Shown here piece by piece: positions 1 through 10,610 of a stretch of DNA of 64,000 nt. The notes under the pieces are model-generated. The model was not told where the DNA came from and did no database searches. It saw nothing but the letters and a program-made list of their open reading frames with translations. The DNA is taken from NCBI RefSeq assembly GCF_016808335.1, contig NC_053150.1, positions 47,023,607 to 47,087,606 on the forward strand, written 5' to 3'. The translations under genes and the position numbers were made by a program. The stretch comes from Panicum virgatum. Its lineage: Eukaryota > Streptophyta > Magnoliopsida > Poales > Poaceae. Each line of letters starts with the position of its first letter. The first letter of the stretch is position 1.

Positions 1-1990
1 ACCCGAAGGCGCTCTTGACAACATCGACCTGTCCGTACCATCAGAGGAGCGCACCAGAGCCCTGCGCCAGGAGATGAACTACATGGTGGCTCACTCGCTT
101 CATCGGCACTCAGAAAGCTTGGTGAACGAGTTCGAGCGTGTGGCACATCGCGTCGTCTAGAAGGTGATCAAGAACCAGTACTCCCCATCGGGACCAATCC
201 TGGGGAGTCACAGGGGAGAGGCCCCACTTCAGTCTAGGCCGCCATTGCCATACTCTCTCACAACTCCAGGGCCGCAGAGTTCGCCGATCTATGTCATCTG
301 CAGGATTGGCGGTGATCCCAGGGAGGGCCAGTTCCTGAGTGAGCCGCCTAGGAGATCCCACACGGCTACACGTGTGTGTACATACCTGACAACATCAACC
401 CAACACGCGCGGGACAGTTGGTGAGTACAGGAGCTTCAGGGACAGATGTGGAGAAACAAACATGGCTAGCGAAGTACGCTACTGAGCCAAGTTCTGAGCC
501 CTCGGCCCCAGGAGTTCTTAGTGTGGAGCAGATCAGTGCAATACTAAGGGACCAGTTCGGCATTCTGCCCAAGAGAAAGGCTATCAAATATTCCAAGCCG
601 TAACCAAACGACTACGACTTGATCCCGTTGCCACCCAAGTATCGGCTCCCGGAGTTCACCAAGTTCAGCAGGTCAGAAGGGGCCAGCTCCATCGAGCATG
701 TGAGCCGATACCTAACACAGCTCGGGATGATTTTAGTATCGGATCCTCTGAGGGTCCGGTTCTTCTGCCAGTCTCTCACGGGCTCAGCCTTTGGATGGTA
801 CACATCATTGGCCCCAGATTCGATCCGCACTTGGAGACAGCTGGAAGATCAGTTCCACACCTAGTATCACTCAGAGGCTGCTGAAGCCGGGATTGCCAAC
901 CTCGCCCAAGTCAAGCAGAAGCGAGGGAAAAGTGTGTCGGAGTACGTGCAGTGCTTCAGAGAGTTTAAGAATCGATGCTACTCATCACGCATCACAGAAA
1001 AGGAGGCAGTCGATTTGGCAGTTCTGGGGCTCGCTAAGCCGATCAAGGATCTGGCTTTTCAGTTGGAATTCACCTCTCTGGTGCACATGGTACAGAAGCT
1101 CATGACGTATGAACACTATCACCCTGAGCTGTACCAGGAAAAATTCAAGCGCCATGTGAATATGGCCCGAGAAGATGATTCTGATGATTCTAGCAGGGAG
1201 CAAGAAGTGGCTATGGCAGAGTGGACCCGGGGGGGGGGGGGGGGCAAACTCCATCCCGTGCAAGTGGGTCAAACAGAAGGGGCTTGTGAAGGGCTTTGAC
1301 TTTGACGTGGCCAAGGCAGAGCAGATATTCGATCTACTGCTCAAGGAAAAGCAATTGAAGCTCCCAGAGAATCACAAGCTGCCAATGACGCAAGAGCTGC
1401 AGGGGAGGCCATACTGCAAGTGGCACCACTCGTTCACCCATGCCACGAATGACTGCAAGGAGCTGCGTCGGCAGATCCAATCGGCTATTGAGCAAGTCCG
1501 ATTAATTCTGGCCCAACACACGATGAAGGTTGACAGTCAACCGTTCCCACAGGCTAACATGGTGGGGCTGTCAGATCTTAGATCTGAGGGCCAGAATTTT
1601 GCGTTCCGGATTAACATGGTGGGATCCGTACGCCGCCGTGACGAGCAGAGGAAAGAGGCCTATTCTGGCAAACGGCCCTAGGATGAAGATGAGTCGAAGC
1701 ACCAACATATTACTGAAGAACAAGTGCGTCACATCCGCAATCAACTCCCAGTTTCCAATCGGCTTCTTGAAAAATACGAGTATCAGTACAAGCTGCGTCG
1801 CCGGTATGAATCGGAAGAGGAGGAGTACGAGCACCGCGCGGGGAGAACGCTGGGGAGGTGCCAGGCTGTACGCGACCACTGGCATTACCCATTCTTCAGG
1901 TACTATTGGAATTCTGGCATGAGACGATTGCCTACTATCGATGATTGCCTAGAGTGCAGGCCTCGGGGACGCCAGTCAGGCGACACGTCG
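1..1990 (+). pseudogene. E1 gag, decayed
   Basis: A Tat-type capsid region can be followed through several frames. From 2 to about 375 the frame is open except for a TAG at 158-160. It shifts near 375, meets TAA at 601-603, then runs through the core around 630-1180 (start KYRLPEFTKF) with a TAG at 862-864. A 16-G run at 1229-1244 marks another frame change. The next frame holds a Cys/His cluster (YCKWHHSFTHATNDC, about 1411-1455) like that of Tat gag proteins, then stops at 1679-1681. The function would be virus-like particle assembly; this copy cannot encode a full product. Assignment rests on recognising the pattern, not on a search. Confidence 0.7.
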
Positions 1991-2021
1991 GAGTTCCGAC
2001 GCTTGGGGCCCAAAGCACGTC

Positions 2022-2957
2022 ATGACGACCATGTTGAGCGGCCACCCAGGGATGAACTTGAGCTCGAAGGGGAGGATAAGTATCATTGTCCACGATGGTG
2101 TCCTGACAGACTCAGTCGCTCGCAGAGTGCAGCGCTTGTGCAATCTCGAAGAAGCGGAAGCAAGGTACCTCGATGTGTTGAGGAAGGCGCGCCCAGATCT
2201 CGCGGGGCAAGTCAGGCACCCGCAAAGAGTGGCAAGGCACCCTCCAAGGAGGGGGTGGCATCCCAAACATTTGAAAGCCGACGAGAAACCATCGGTTGAT
2301 GTGAATATAGTATTTGTGCTTCCGTCGGAATTTCGAGCATCCCAACCGGAGGAGTTGGCCGTCGCACAGTTCGATCTTGGCCCCCAGCCGATCATCTTCG
2401 AGAAGCTTAAGGAGAAAAGCTACAAACACCTGAAGGGGTTATATCTCAAGGGCCTCATCGACGGCAAGCCTGTGAACAGGATGTTGGTTGATACTGGCGC
2501 CGCAGTTAATTTGATGTCGTATTCAGTGCTGCGTCAATTGGGTCGTTCTGCTGCTGACCTTATCAAGACCAACGTAATGCTCAATAATTTCAACGAGCAG
2601 CCATCGGAGGCAAAGGGCGTCCTCAATGTGGAGTTGACAGTTGGCCGCAAGACCGTCCCAACTTCGTTCTTCATCGTCAACAGTAAGAGTACGTACACAG
2701 TGCTGCTTGGGAGGGATTGGATTCACGCCAATTGTTGTGTTCCTTCCACAATGCACCAGTGTTTGGTTCAATGGGATGGCGACGAAGTGGAGGTGGTCCG
2801 TGCAGATGACTCCAGCGAGGTTTCACTCGCAGACATGAATGCCTGGGACACGGAAGAACAAGAGCCGATCTCAGGGATTGTGCTAGAAGACTGTGATCGG
2901 ATCGAAGCGACAAAAAACAGATTGAGGCTGGTCTTATCCACTGGCCTCACAGAATAA
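2022..2957 (+). pseudogene. E1 gag tail and aspartic protease
   Basis: An open frame of 311 codons. The first third is basic and low in similarity to anything I recognise. From about residue 140 it is a retroviral-type aspartic protease: GKPVNRMLVDTGAAVNLMS holds the catalytic D-T-G triad, and LLGRDWIHA follows about 85 residues later, as in plant Ty3/gypsy proteases. The frame overlaps a different open frame (1724-2299), so the joint with gag is broken. It ends at 2957, just before a non-coding insert that separates it from reverse transcriptase; in intact Tat elements protease and polymerase are in one polyprotein. Confidence 0.75.
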
Positions 2958-3930
2958 ACACATCTTGGTACGCTTCGGAAGTCAGCAGGTTTAGAGAGTA
3001 ATGGGGACGTGGGTTCCCGATCTTCCGTCAGGTTATAGATAACTCTCGTTGTAGGCGGAGCGAGACACACCGATCCGGCTTCAGATCCTAAAACCCGAAT
3101 CCAGCAATCTTAGCACCACAACTCCTCTGGTTATCAACCGTGTCACAACCCGGTTGACCTCGCCAAGAAGGCTAATCCCTGCAAGCGCAACGAAGAACAC
3201 AAGCAAGAACTCGAAAGAAACGCAGCTCAAATAGAGTGACTCTGCAGATGATTGATTAATCTCACAAGTTGGGGTTTCACAAACCGATGAACGGCGACAA
3301 CTGTTCTTGACAGAATGAATCTAAGCAAAACCCCAGTAACCTAATGGCGGCTGCTGTGTATATAGAAGAGAGAGGCTAGGGGGCGGCCAAGGGGGTGGCC
3401 GGGCAACCCTAGGGAGTACAAGGACTTCGGGCCCAAAAACTGGCGTCGCTGCATCCAGGCAGATTCTGGTCGTCATGTTGTTTCGACGATTCCCGTCGAC
3501 TCCGAGCGTATTTTGATATGGGATCAGTTGGGTTGGAAAGCTTATCTCCTTAGCTTTCCAACGATATATAGAACGCCCAAAACGAAGCCCGTATGTGGCC
3601 TGGGCGTCCGTTTTCGTGAGGCCTGCTCCTGCAGTCCGAACCGGACTCGCGAATAAATCGGACTTCAATGTGGATTGGGCTTTGAACTCTATCTTCGCTT
3701 GGGCCTTGGTCATATGCGTATTGGTCATGTCCTCATCAGAGAGGCCGGTCCCAGCGACCGGCCCCAAAAGGTAGATAATTCTTTTTTGGAGTTGAAACTG
3801 TTACATTATGAACATACAATAGCCTGCTCTAGCAGTTGGTTAGTTAATGAGCATTCAATTTCGAATGGTAATACAGAAATGTCCAGCCCGTGCGGTCGGC
3901 TGAAAATTTTCTTTTGTTATCTCTCCGTAT
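2958..3930 (-). mobile_element. Non-pol insert between protease and RT, LTR-like on the minus strand
   Basis: The polyprotein frame is interrupted by about 0.8-0.97 kb without coding features. Read on the minus strand, it has a TATA-like box (CTATATACAC, about 3354-3363) just downstream of a GC-rich stretch, then a pyrimidine- and C-rich leader-like region. This is the usual U3-R layout of a grass LTR. I could not fix either end or a target duplication. It could be a solo LTR or a fragment of a small non-autonomous element. The last 150 bp (3780-3930) may be a separate insertion. Confidence 0.4.
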
Positions 3931-3956
3931 TTGCTATCGACGTGGCAGATGACGAC

Positions 3957-4922
3957 GAGTTGCCTGCGTCCACAATTGATTTTACAGGCGACAACAAGTT
4001 GGGGTACGAGTTTACATCAGCCGACGATTTGGAGGAAGTTGATATAGGTCCCGGGGATAAGCCGCGACCAACATTTATCAGCAAAAGGTTAGACCCGAGC
4101 CTGCGTGAGCCGATGATAGCACTATTGAAAGAATTCCGGGACTGTTTCGCTTGGGATTATACTGAAATGCCCGGTCTGGATAGAAGCATCGTCGAATATC
4201 GGCTCCCGCTTAAGAAAGGATTTCAGCCGTTTCAACAACGAGCACGACAGATGAAGGCCGAAATCCTAGAGGAGGTTAAGAAAGAGGTGCAAAAGATATT
4301 GGATGCAGGGTTCATCGGGCCATGTCGGTATGCAGAATGGATCTCCAGCGTGGTCCCTGTACAAAAGAAGGATGGCCGATGGCGAGTCTGTGTGGATTTC
4401 AGAGACCTCAATAGAGCAACGCCAAAGGACGAGTACCCGATGCCCGTCGCGGAAACATTGATCAACGCAGCTGCCGGTCACAAAATGCTGAGCTTTATGG
4501 ATGGTAACGCCGGCTACAACCAGATCTTCATGGCCCTAGAGGATATAAGCAAGACCGCGTTCAGAGTACCAGGCCCGGTCGGCTTGTTCGAGTACTTGGT
4601 TATGACCTTTGGATTGAAAAATACCGGTGCGACATATCAACGCGCCATGAATTACATTTTTCATGATCTCATCGGCAAACTGGTAGAAATCTACATTGAT
4701 GATGTCGTGGTCAAGTCCACATCAGCTGGGGGACATCTGGAAGATTTGCGTAAGGTATTGGAGCGGACTCGGAGGTTTGGGCTCAGAATGAACCCGAAGA
4801 AATGCGCCTTTGGTGTATCGGCCGGTCAGTTCTTAGGATTCCTGGTACATGAGCGAGGGATCGAGATCGGCCTAAAAAGTCAAGAAGCTGTAAGGATGAT
4901 AAGGCCGCCTACTACGAAGTAG
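3957..4922 (+). pseudogene. E1 reverse transcriptase
   Basis: Ty3/gypsy reverse transcriptase, which copies element RNA into DNA. The conserved order is visible: a DIGPGDKPRPTFISKRL lead-in, KKDGRWRVCVDFRDLN (palm), DEYPMP, the LSFMDGNAGYNQI block (first catalytic Asp), VMTFGLKNTGATYQR, and EIYIDDVVVKS with the catalytic YIDD. The family has AG-FMD-AGYNQI and YIDD motifs of this kind, so the active site looks intact. A TAG at 4920-4922 cuts the frame right after the thumb, where related proteins continue without a stop. The open frame runs back to 3675, but that part is insert-derived. Confidence 0.85.
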
Positions 4923-4925
4923 GAG

Positions 4926-5804
4926 TTGCAGAAGCTCATTGGCAAAATCAACTTTGTCAGACGATTCGTCTCCAATCTATCTGGACTAATCGAGCCATTC
5001 ATGGGTCTCGTGAAAATCAATTCCGATGATGAATTTCACTGGGGTGCAGAACAGCAGCAAGCTTTCGACGAAATCAAGGAATACTTGTCGAAGCCTCCAG
5101 TTTTGGTTCCTCCACAGCATGATAGGCCCTTCTACGTATACTTATCCGTAGGCGACACCTCCATCGCCTCGGTGCTGGTTCAGAAGCATGACGGACAGGA
5201 AAGGGTTGTGTTCTACCTTAGCAGGCGCATGTTGGACGCCGAGACCAGGTACCCTGAGATTGAAAAGTTTTGTCTCTGTTTATTCTTTATATGTACAAAG
5301 CTTCGTCATATTTTGCTCTCGGCGGATACAATCGTTATTTGCAAATCGGATGTCATAAAGCATATGCTGTTGGCTCCTGTTCTGAAAGGCCGACTCGGAA
5401 AGTGGATGTTTGCGCTGTCAGAGTTCGATATCCGATATCAACCGGCAAAGGAAGTCAAGGGACATGCACTGGTGGATCTCATTGCAGACAGGATCAGCAC
5501 TGATGTGGCTGCACTTTTCATACGTCCAATGGCCATGTTTTTCGACGGATCGGCGTGTGATGATGGGTGCGGTGTAGGAATTCTTTTGGTATCACCTCGA
5601 GGGGCGACTTATTCCTTTTCCATCAGGATGACCACTCCATGCACCAATAATTTTGTAGAGTATGATGCCGTTCGCAAGGGGATGGAATTACTCCTGGAAG
5701 CTGGTGAAGAAGCGGTGGAAATCTTTGGGGATACGAAACTGGTGATTTCTCAGCTCACGAAAGAATACAGAGGCTCTTTTTCCGATATGGATGCTGTGCC
5801 GTGA
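4926..5804 (+). pseudogene. E1 RNase H plus start of a second, archaeal-type RNase H
   Basis: The first part is the connection and ordinary gypsy RNase H (PFYVYLSVGD, then SRRMLDAETRYPEIEK), which removes the RNA strand after copying. From about 5524 a second RNase H starts: MFFDGSACDDGCGVGILLVS, then NNFVEYDAV and EIFGDTKLVISQL, with the D-E-D pattern of archaeal-type RNase H. A doubled RNase H of this kind is a known mark of the Tat lineage (Ogre, Retand, RIRE2-like). The frame ends at 5804 and the domain continues in another frame at 5791, so one frameshift lies between. Confidence 0.8.
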
Positions 5805-6645
5805 GTTGATGTCACAATTCAAGTACATTAATTTCCACTGGATACGTAGGACTTTGAACAATGAAGCCATTGACTTGGCACAGATGGCTTCCGGATATAA
5901 GGAAACAGCCGATGGGGTAGATGTAGAGGTTCAGTTTCTAGAACCTGGAGATTGGAGAGCCGATATCTTCAATTATTTGAAGGATTCGGCTCGGGGGGCA
6001 CCCAGAAGGATAAGACTCAAAGCTATGAAGTATGTTCTGATAGGGGACGATATGTTCTACAGGACTTTGGAAGGACTGCTGCTTAAATGTCTGGGGCCTT
6101 CGGAGTTGAATCGGCTTTTGCATGAGGTTCATGAGGGAGCCCGCAGTACTCATCAATCAGCCCATAAGATGAAGTGGCTGATTAGGCGATCGAGATATTA
6201 CTGGCCTACAATGCTTGAGGACTGCTTTAAATATTACAAGGGATGTCGGGCATGTCAAAGATTCGGCAAGATTCAGATGGTGCCGGCATCAGTAATGAAT
6301 CCTATCATTAAGCCATGGCCGTTCAGGGGTTGGGCCATGGATATGATTGGCCAGATCAACCTGCCATCCAGCAAAGGTCACCAATGGGTGTTGGCTGTCA
6401 CGGATTATTTCACGAAATGGGTAGGGGCGGTACCCATGAGGTCGGTGGCATCGAAAGATGTGATCAGTTTCGTTAAAGAGCACATCATTCATAGGTTCGG
6501 GATTCCCCAGACCATTACGACCGATGGAGGATCAGTGTTTATATCGGAGGAATTTAGGAAGTTCGCCGATGACACGGGGTTCAAGCTGATCAGATCATCT
6601 CCATATTATGCCCAGGTTAATGGACAGGCTGAAGTATCCAACTAG
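5791..6645 (+). pseudogene. E1 end of second RNase H and integrase, first part
   Basis: The frame starts with the last piece of the archaeal-type RNase H (RTLNNEAIDLAQMAS). It then holds the integrase zinc-binding region (HQSAHKMKW ... CRACQRFGK) and most of the catalytic core: GWAMDMIGQINLPSS carries the first Asp, TTDGGSVFISEEF the second, and NGQAE the Glu of the D-D-E triad. Integrase inserts the cDNA into the genome. The frame is cut by TAG at 6643-6645, three codons after the catalytic Glu, in an otherwise unbroken domain. Confidence 0.8.
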
Positions 6646-7209
6646 AGCCTTATCAAGCTGATCAAAAGGAAGATTGATGAATATCCTAGGCGCTGGCACG
6701 AGGTGTTGTCAGAGGCTTTGTGGGCATATCGTATTTCGTGTCACAGATCCATCAAGACGTCACCATACCATCTGGTCTACGGTCAAGACGCTGTGTTGCC
6801 ATTGGAGATGACGGCCGGATCGAGGCGTGTTGAGTTCCAGAATGATCTGTCGGCTGAGGAGTATGCAGCCTTGATGAGCGACAATGTGGAGGATCTCACA
6901 GAGCTAAGACTTTGGTCACTTGAGAAGATCAAGGAAAACAAGGCTAAAGTCGCTCGTGCATACAACAAAAAGGTCAAGCCGAAAAATTTCCAGGCTGGAG
7001 ACCTGGTTTAGGAGGCAGTGCTACCATTGGGAACTAAAGATAGGAAGTATGGTAAATGGTCTCCAACTTGGCATGGGCCATACAAGGTTGATCAGGTCCT
7101 GCCTGGAAATGCATACATGCTTGAAGAATTAGACGGTGCCAAGTTTCCTGTAGCCGTCAATGGCCAAAACCTCAAGAAATATTTCCCGAGCATGTGGGAA
7201 GGCGAATAA
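6646..7209 (+). pseudogene. E1 integrase C-terminal part
   Basis: This continues the same frame as 5791-6645 (SLIKLIKRKI ... SEALWAYRIS ... SPYHLVYGQDAVLPLEM), a typical end of the catalytic core followed by the C-terminal domain (GPYKVDQVLPGNAYMLEEL). One more stop, TAG at 7009-7011, lies where related proteins usually have Trp. The natural end is the TAA at 7207-7209. No chromodomain is visible, as expected for Tat rather than Tekay elements. Confidence 0.75.
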
Positions 7210-8422
7210 CAAGAGCTGATGAAATCCATCTGGCTGTATTATAAAAGGGCAACACGTTGAGTTGAAATTCATCACCTCCAGGAACAGTGTGGGGAGCTGA
7301 TATGTTGCCATCGCCTCAAGGGACAGTGAGGAAAGCCGATGTGTTGCCATCACCTCCAGGAACAGGGACATTAAGGAAAGTTGATGCATTGCCATCACCT
7401 CCAACATATAAAAAAAAGAGCAGGATCTATTCTATCGACCAATTGTTGAGAGCATCGGGAAGCTACAGGAGATCACCAACAAATTGCCGATGCCGCCAAC
7501 ACTGCTGATACCGGTATGACGAGCAAACTTTATTTCTTACTGCAAAATACTTGGGAATTTTGAATTTAAATAGCTTAGCTCCTCAGTGATATGCTAAATT
7601 CCTACCAGAGCCATATATACACATTTAAAACCTTTATACATATGCTGCTTGTGTTTGCATTGAGCATTGTCAAATTCTTTGTGATCCTTGTGAGATTCGC
7701 TTCATATTTTTAAGATCAAGATCACGTACACTCCATGTACTCAACCACTCATATGCTGACTTCTACACTGGAAGTTACGCAAGTATATGCCTTCCATCCA
7801 TAAAAATGCTTCATTCCTTTTTTGATAGAACTCTTTATATTCATCATGTAGAAAGATTTGGGCTATGTAAAAAAAGAAAAAAATAGAAATGTCCGTGCCC
7901 CAAAAAGCATGAGAAGAAACAAAATGAAGAAAGAAAAATGAAAGACAACTCATATCTCAGCAAAAGATAAAAGGGAGAGTTCTGCAAAAGGGGGATGCAA
8001 GTTCCAACCACAAAAATTCCACACACATGCACATCTTGATCTGATTGTATGACTTGCTTTCTCTATTGGATCCGGTCTTTGCCTTTGCAACATGTGCGGC
8101 CTGAGTATGCTACCTCTTCATTCCCTACCCTGAACTCCACAAAAAGCCATACTAGAGATAGGGAGAAAGGAGGCAATATAATGCTTTGGTGAGGAATCAT
8201 ACACATTGAGCGATTTGAGAGAATCATTTGAGGAGTGAAGTTATTTTCTGTTCAAAAGATCCAAGTTATTTAGCAGGAGGAGTAAAGTTTATTCGTCTCT
8301 TTGCGTCGGCTATCAGTAAAGCATCAGCTATCAGAAGAGTAGCATCAGAAGAGCCGAGGCGCTGAGTCCATCATGCAGATTGAGGCGTCGACTATACAAA
8401 GTTTCAAAGCATTCATACTTTG
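7210..8422 (+). other. E1 non-coding stretch between pol and the polypurine tract
   Basis: About 1.2 kb without a credible reading frame. Tat elements often have a long region here. It contains a short tandem repeat (listed separately) and A/T-rich sequence, and ends in a hairpin next to the polypurine tract. Confidence 0.6.
7270..7405 (+). repeat. Minisatellite, 39-45 bp unit, 3.3 copies
   Basis: Units starting with catc(a/g)cct begin at 7270, 7309, 7348 and 7393 (spacing 39, 39 and 45), the last one partial. The units differ at several sites, so this is not a fresh duplication. Tat elements often carry tandem repeats between pol and the 3' LTR. Confidence 0.75.
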
Positions 8423-8435
8423 AAACTTGGGGGCA
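8401..8435 (+). promoter_or_regulatory. E1 hairpin and polypurine tract
   Basis: A perfect 9-bp inverted repeat (gtttcaaag, 8401-8409; ctttgaaac, 8418-8426) with an 8-base loop partly overlaps a purine-rich tract (aaacttgggggca, 8423-8435). The tract directly precedes the LTR start and would prime plus-strand DNA synthesis. Confidence 0.7.
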
Positions 8436-8543
8436 TGTGTTATCACCATAAATTAACAGGGTTAATTAATGGGCCACGAGCAAGTTGGGCTTAAAGCAGG
8501 AATTAAAGAAGGCTCGTGAATAGGCTCCTGCGTGAGTCCGGAC

Positions 8544-8551
8544 TATAAATA
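8544..8551 (+). promoter_or_regulatory. E1 LTR TATA box
   Basis: TATAAATA about 108 bp inside the LTR, in the expected place for the U3 promoter. Confidence 0.6.
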
Positions 8552-8657
8552 TGTACCATATGATATTCATAAAGAAAGAATGACATCATGTCTCACAACA
8601 ACAATTCTCGGCGCACCGCCACCCCTAATCCTAGGGTTTCATCCAAGTACGCGCCAC

Positions 8658-8690
8658 GCTGCCCTGATCACTTCTTGTGATCAGGGCAGC
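8658..8690 (+). other. Perfect 14-bp hairpin in the E1 LTR
   Basis: gctgccctgatcac (8658-8671) and its exact reverse complement (8677-8690) are separated by 5 bases. It lies downstream of the TATA box, so it would be in the R region of the RNA, near both transcript ends. Confidence 0.75.
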
Positions 8691-9889
8691 ATTGTTCTTG
8701 CTTTTACCTTGGTATTACTCATACTGAAGTGTTTTTTATGGTGAGTAGTGCTAGTTATCCTGATGTTCGTAGCATGACCTTTAGTAGACCAATCATGTTC
8801 TTGTTATCTATCATCTACGAATATCATGTTATCTCTGCGTGATCATGTATTAATCTTACGCTAATTCCCATTGCATAGGAATTAGTCGCGTAGAGATAAC
8901 ACCGTGCTTCTTTTCTATCTAGTAGATCTAATCTGTTATGGTTTGTTCTTATACTTAAGAATCGGCTTAATATCTGCTAGGTTAGGCCTTGCAAACGGGT
9001 TGGATGATCCGGCGACATATTAGATACTTTGCTTTGATCTTAATAGGGATTGATCCGGGAATCGGCTTTCGCTTATTCTTAGGCCTCTATTCTGGTTAAA
9101 GTTTGGTTATCTATTACACTCGTTGGGCCTAACTACGTGTAGGATGTTCCGATCTAGCAGTGAAGCTTTTACCATCGAGGATTGGATTAGCTAGATCTAA
9201 TTGAAGCAGCTTTTGCAGTTATTTGCTTTATCTATTAATATCTAGATATGCAGATCTGATCTGACACCGGGACTCGATCGGCTCTTTAAAGCCGATGCAA
9301 GAGTCGTCCCGAGGAGCCGACCACGGCTCAGACTAATGTTCACACATGTTTGTGCATGCAGGCAAATCGTCGAAAGCACGTTCGCTCCTTCCTGATCGGG
9401 TATTGTAACACCCCGGGTGTTTGCACAGTAATTAAATAAGTGTCTGCACAGTAATTGTGTTTGTTGCTATGCATCTTGTGCTTGAAATGCTTAAAAATGA
9501 TCTTTTTGTAATTATGAAAGGTTATATGTGTAATTATGATTTTATGCGAGGTCCTTTATAAAGTTATTTGTGTTTATAGCTTTTATGGAGGGTGTTTGTG
9601 CAAAATTTCAGTGCATTTATTGCATGGCATCCAATTTTGTTTTTAAGTCTAATTTTGAAGTGAATTTGCATTGAAAAAGACAAATTTCCTAGAATTTAAA
9701 ATCCCTATTGTGTTTTCAAATTTAGCTCTCTATCCTTTGGTCAAATAAATTTTTGCACAACATAAAAGTTGTAGCTCTTGAAAAATTGAACAACTTTCAT
9801 GTTGGGCACTTTTCCATTTGAGCTTTGGTTTAAAAGTTATCGCTGTTTTACAGTTGGGTCCCTGGAACTTTTGGAAATTTCAAAATCGC

Positions 9890-10610
9890 CCTTATCCCCT
9901 TCCTCCCCTCCCTGCTCTGCTTCTCGCCGCCGACGCCACCGACAGCGTCGCCGCTGACGCCTTCCCGGCTTTCCCGGCCATTACTTCGCCGTGCGCTGGC
10001 ACCCACGCGTCGCGGACGACCTCCTCCCCCTCCTGTTGCCTCGCGCTGGAGCTCCCTGGCCGTGCCACGCGCGCCGCCGAGTCCAGAAGCGCCCGCGCCA
10101 CCGCCACCTCGCCGTCGCGGTGGAGAGCCCGCTGCAGTGGCCGCCGTCCCCTTCTAGCGAGCGCCCGGGCCCTACAAATACCCCAGAAACCAATTCCTAC
10201 CGCCCTTCTTCGCTCTCCTCGCTCCCACACCGCAGAACACCGCCGCCGCCCCACTGGAACGCCGGCGAGCTCACCCTGCCGCGGAGCCGCCACCACAAGC
10301 CCGCTCCACCCCAATAGCCCCCACCTTTAGTCGCGCCTCGACCTCGCGCAGCTCCCAGGCCGCTTCCCATCGCCCGAACCTCGCCGGAACTACCTCGCCG
10401 TCGCTTGCCTCCGCCGTCAAGCCACCCTGCTCCGTCGAGCCGCCACCTCCGAGCCCCTCCCCGCAACCCTAGATCACCTAGAGGTGCGCCGTGGACCTGT
10501 GCAGCTCACACACCTCTCTACCCTCGCCGCCGGTGAGCCCCTCGCCGGGAAATCGCCGGTCAACCGCCGCCCCCTCTCTCTGACCCGGCCCAGGGACCTC
10601 GGGGTGGAAG
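9890..10610 (+). promoter_or_regulatory. E2 LTR GC-rich block, probable promoter and first leader
   Basis: A strongly GC-rich block within an A/T-rich LTR. A TATA-like tacaaata (10173-10180) is followed by a C/T-rich run, as in plant initiators. Possible splice donors (gccg|gtgagc near 10530) follow. Long frames here on both strands are a by-product of base composition, not genes. The 3' LTR has the same block at 33144-33864. Confidence 0.45.

Larger units (their letters stand above)
1..9403 (+). mobile_element. E1: decayed Tat-lineage Ty3/gypsy element (RIRE2-like), left part
   Basis: Domains occur in the order gag, protease, reverse transcriptase, RNase H, a second (archaeal-type) RNase H, and integrase, followed by a long non-coding stretch, a polypurine tract (8423-8435) and the 3' LTR. 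The second RNase H marks the Tat lineage. The 5' end lies outside the window. The coding region carries many stops and frame changes and a probable foreign insert (about 2958-3930). The 3' LTR is split at 9403 by element E2 and resumes at 36498. E1 itself appears to sit inside element E0, because antisense-gene sequence of E0 begins directly after its right end. Its 5-bp target duplication cannot be checked here. Confidence 0.85.
8436..9403 (+). repeat. E1 3' LTR, left part
   Basis: The LTR starts with TGTGTTATCACC right after the polypurine tract. A TATA box (tataaata, 8544-8551) is followed about 110 bp later by a perfect 14-bp hairpin (8658-8690). The LTR is cut at 9403 by E2 and continues at 36498; the two pieces together give about 1.1 kb, a normal size for RIRE2-like elements. 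The 5' LTR is outside the window, so its age cannot be estimated. Confidence 0.75.

Noticed and set aside
9818..10466. Long open frames on both strands in the GC-rich block of the E2 LTR (and 33053-33720)
   Set aside because: They overlap on opposite strands, are P/R/S-rich and follow from high GC content; only the short exons A and B have splice signals and a consistent phase.
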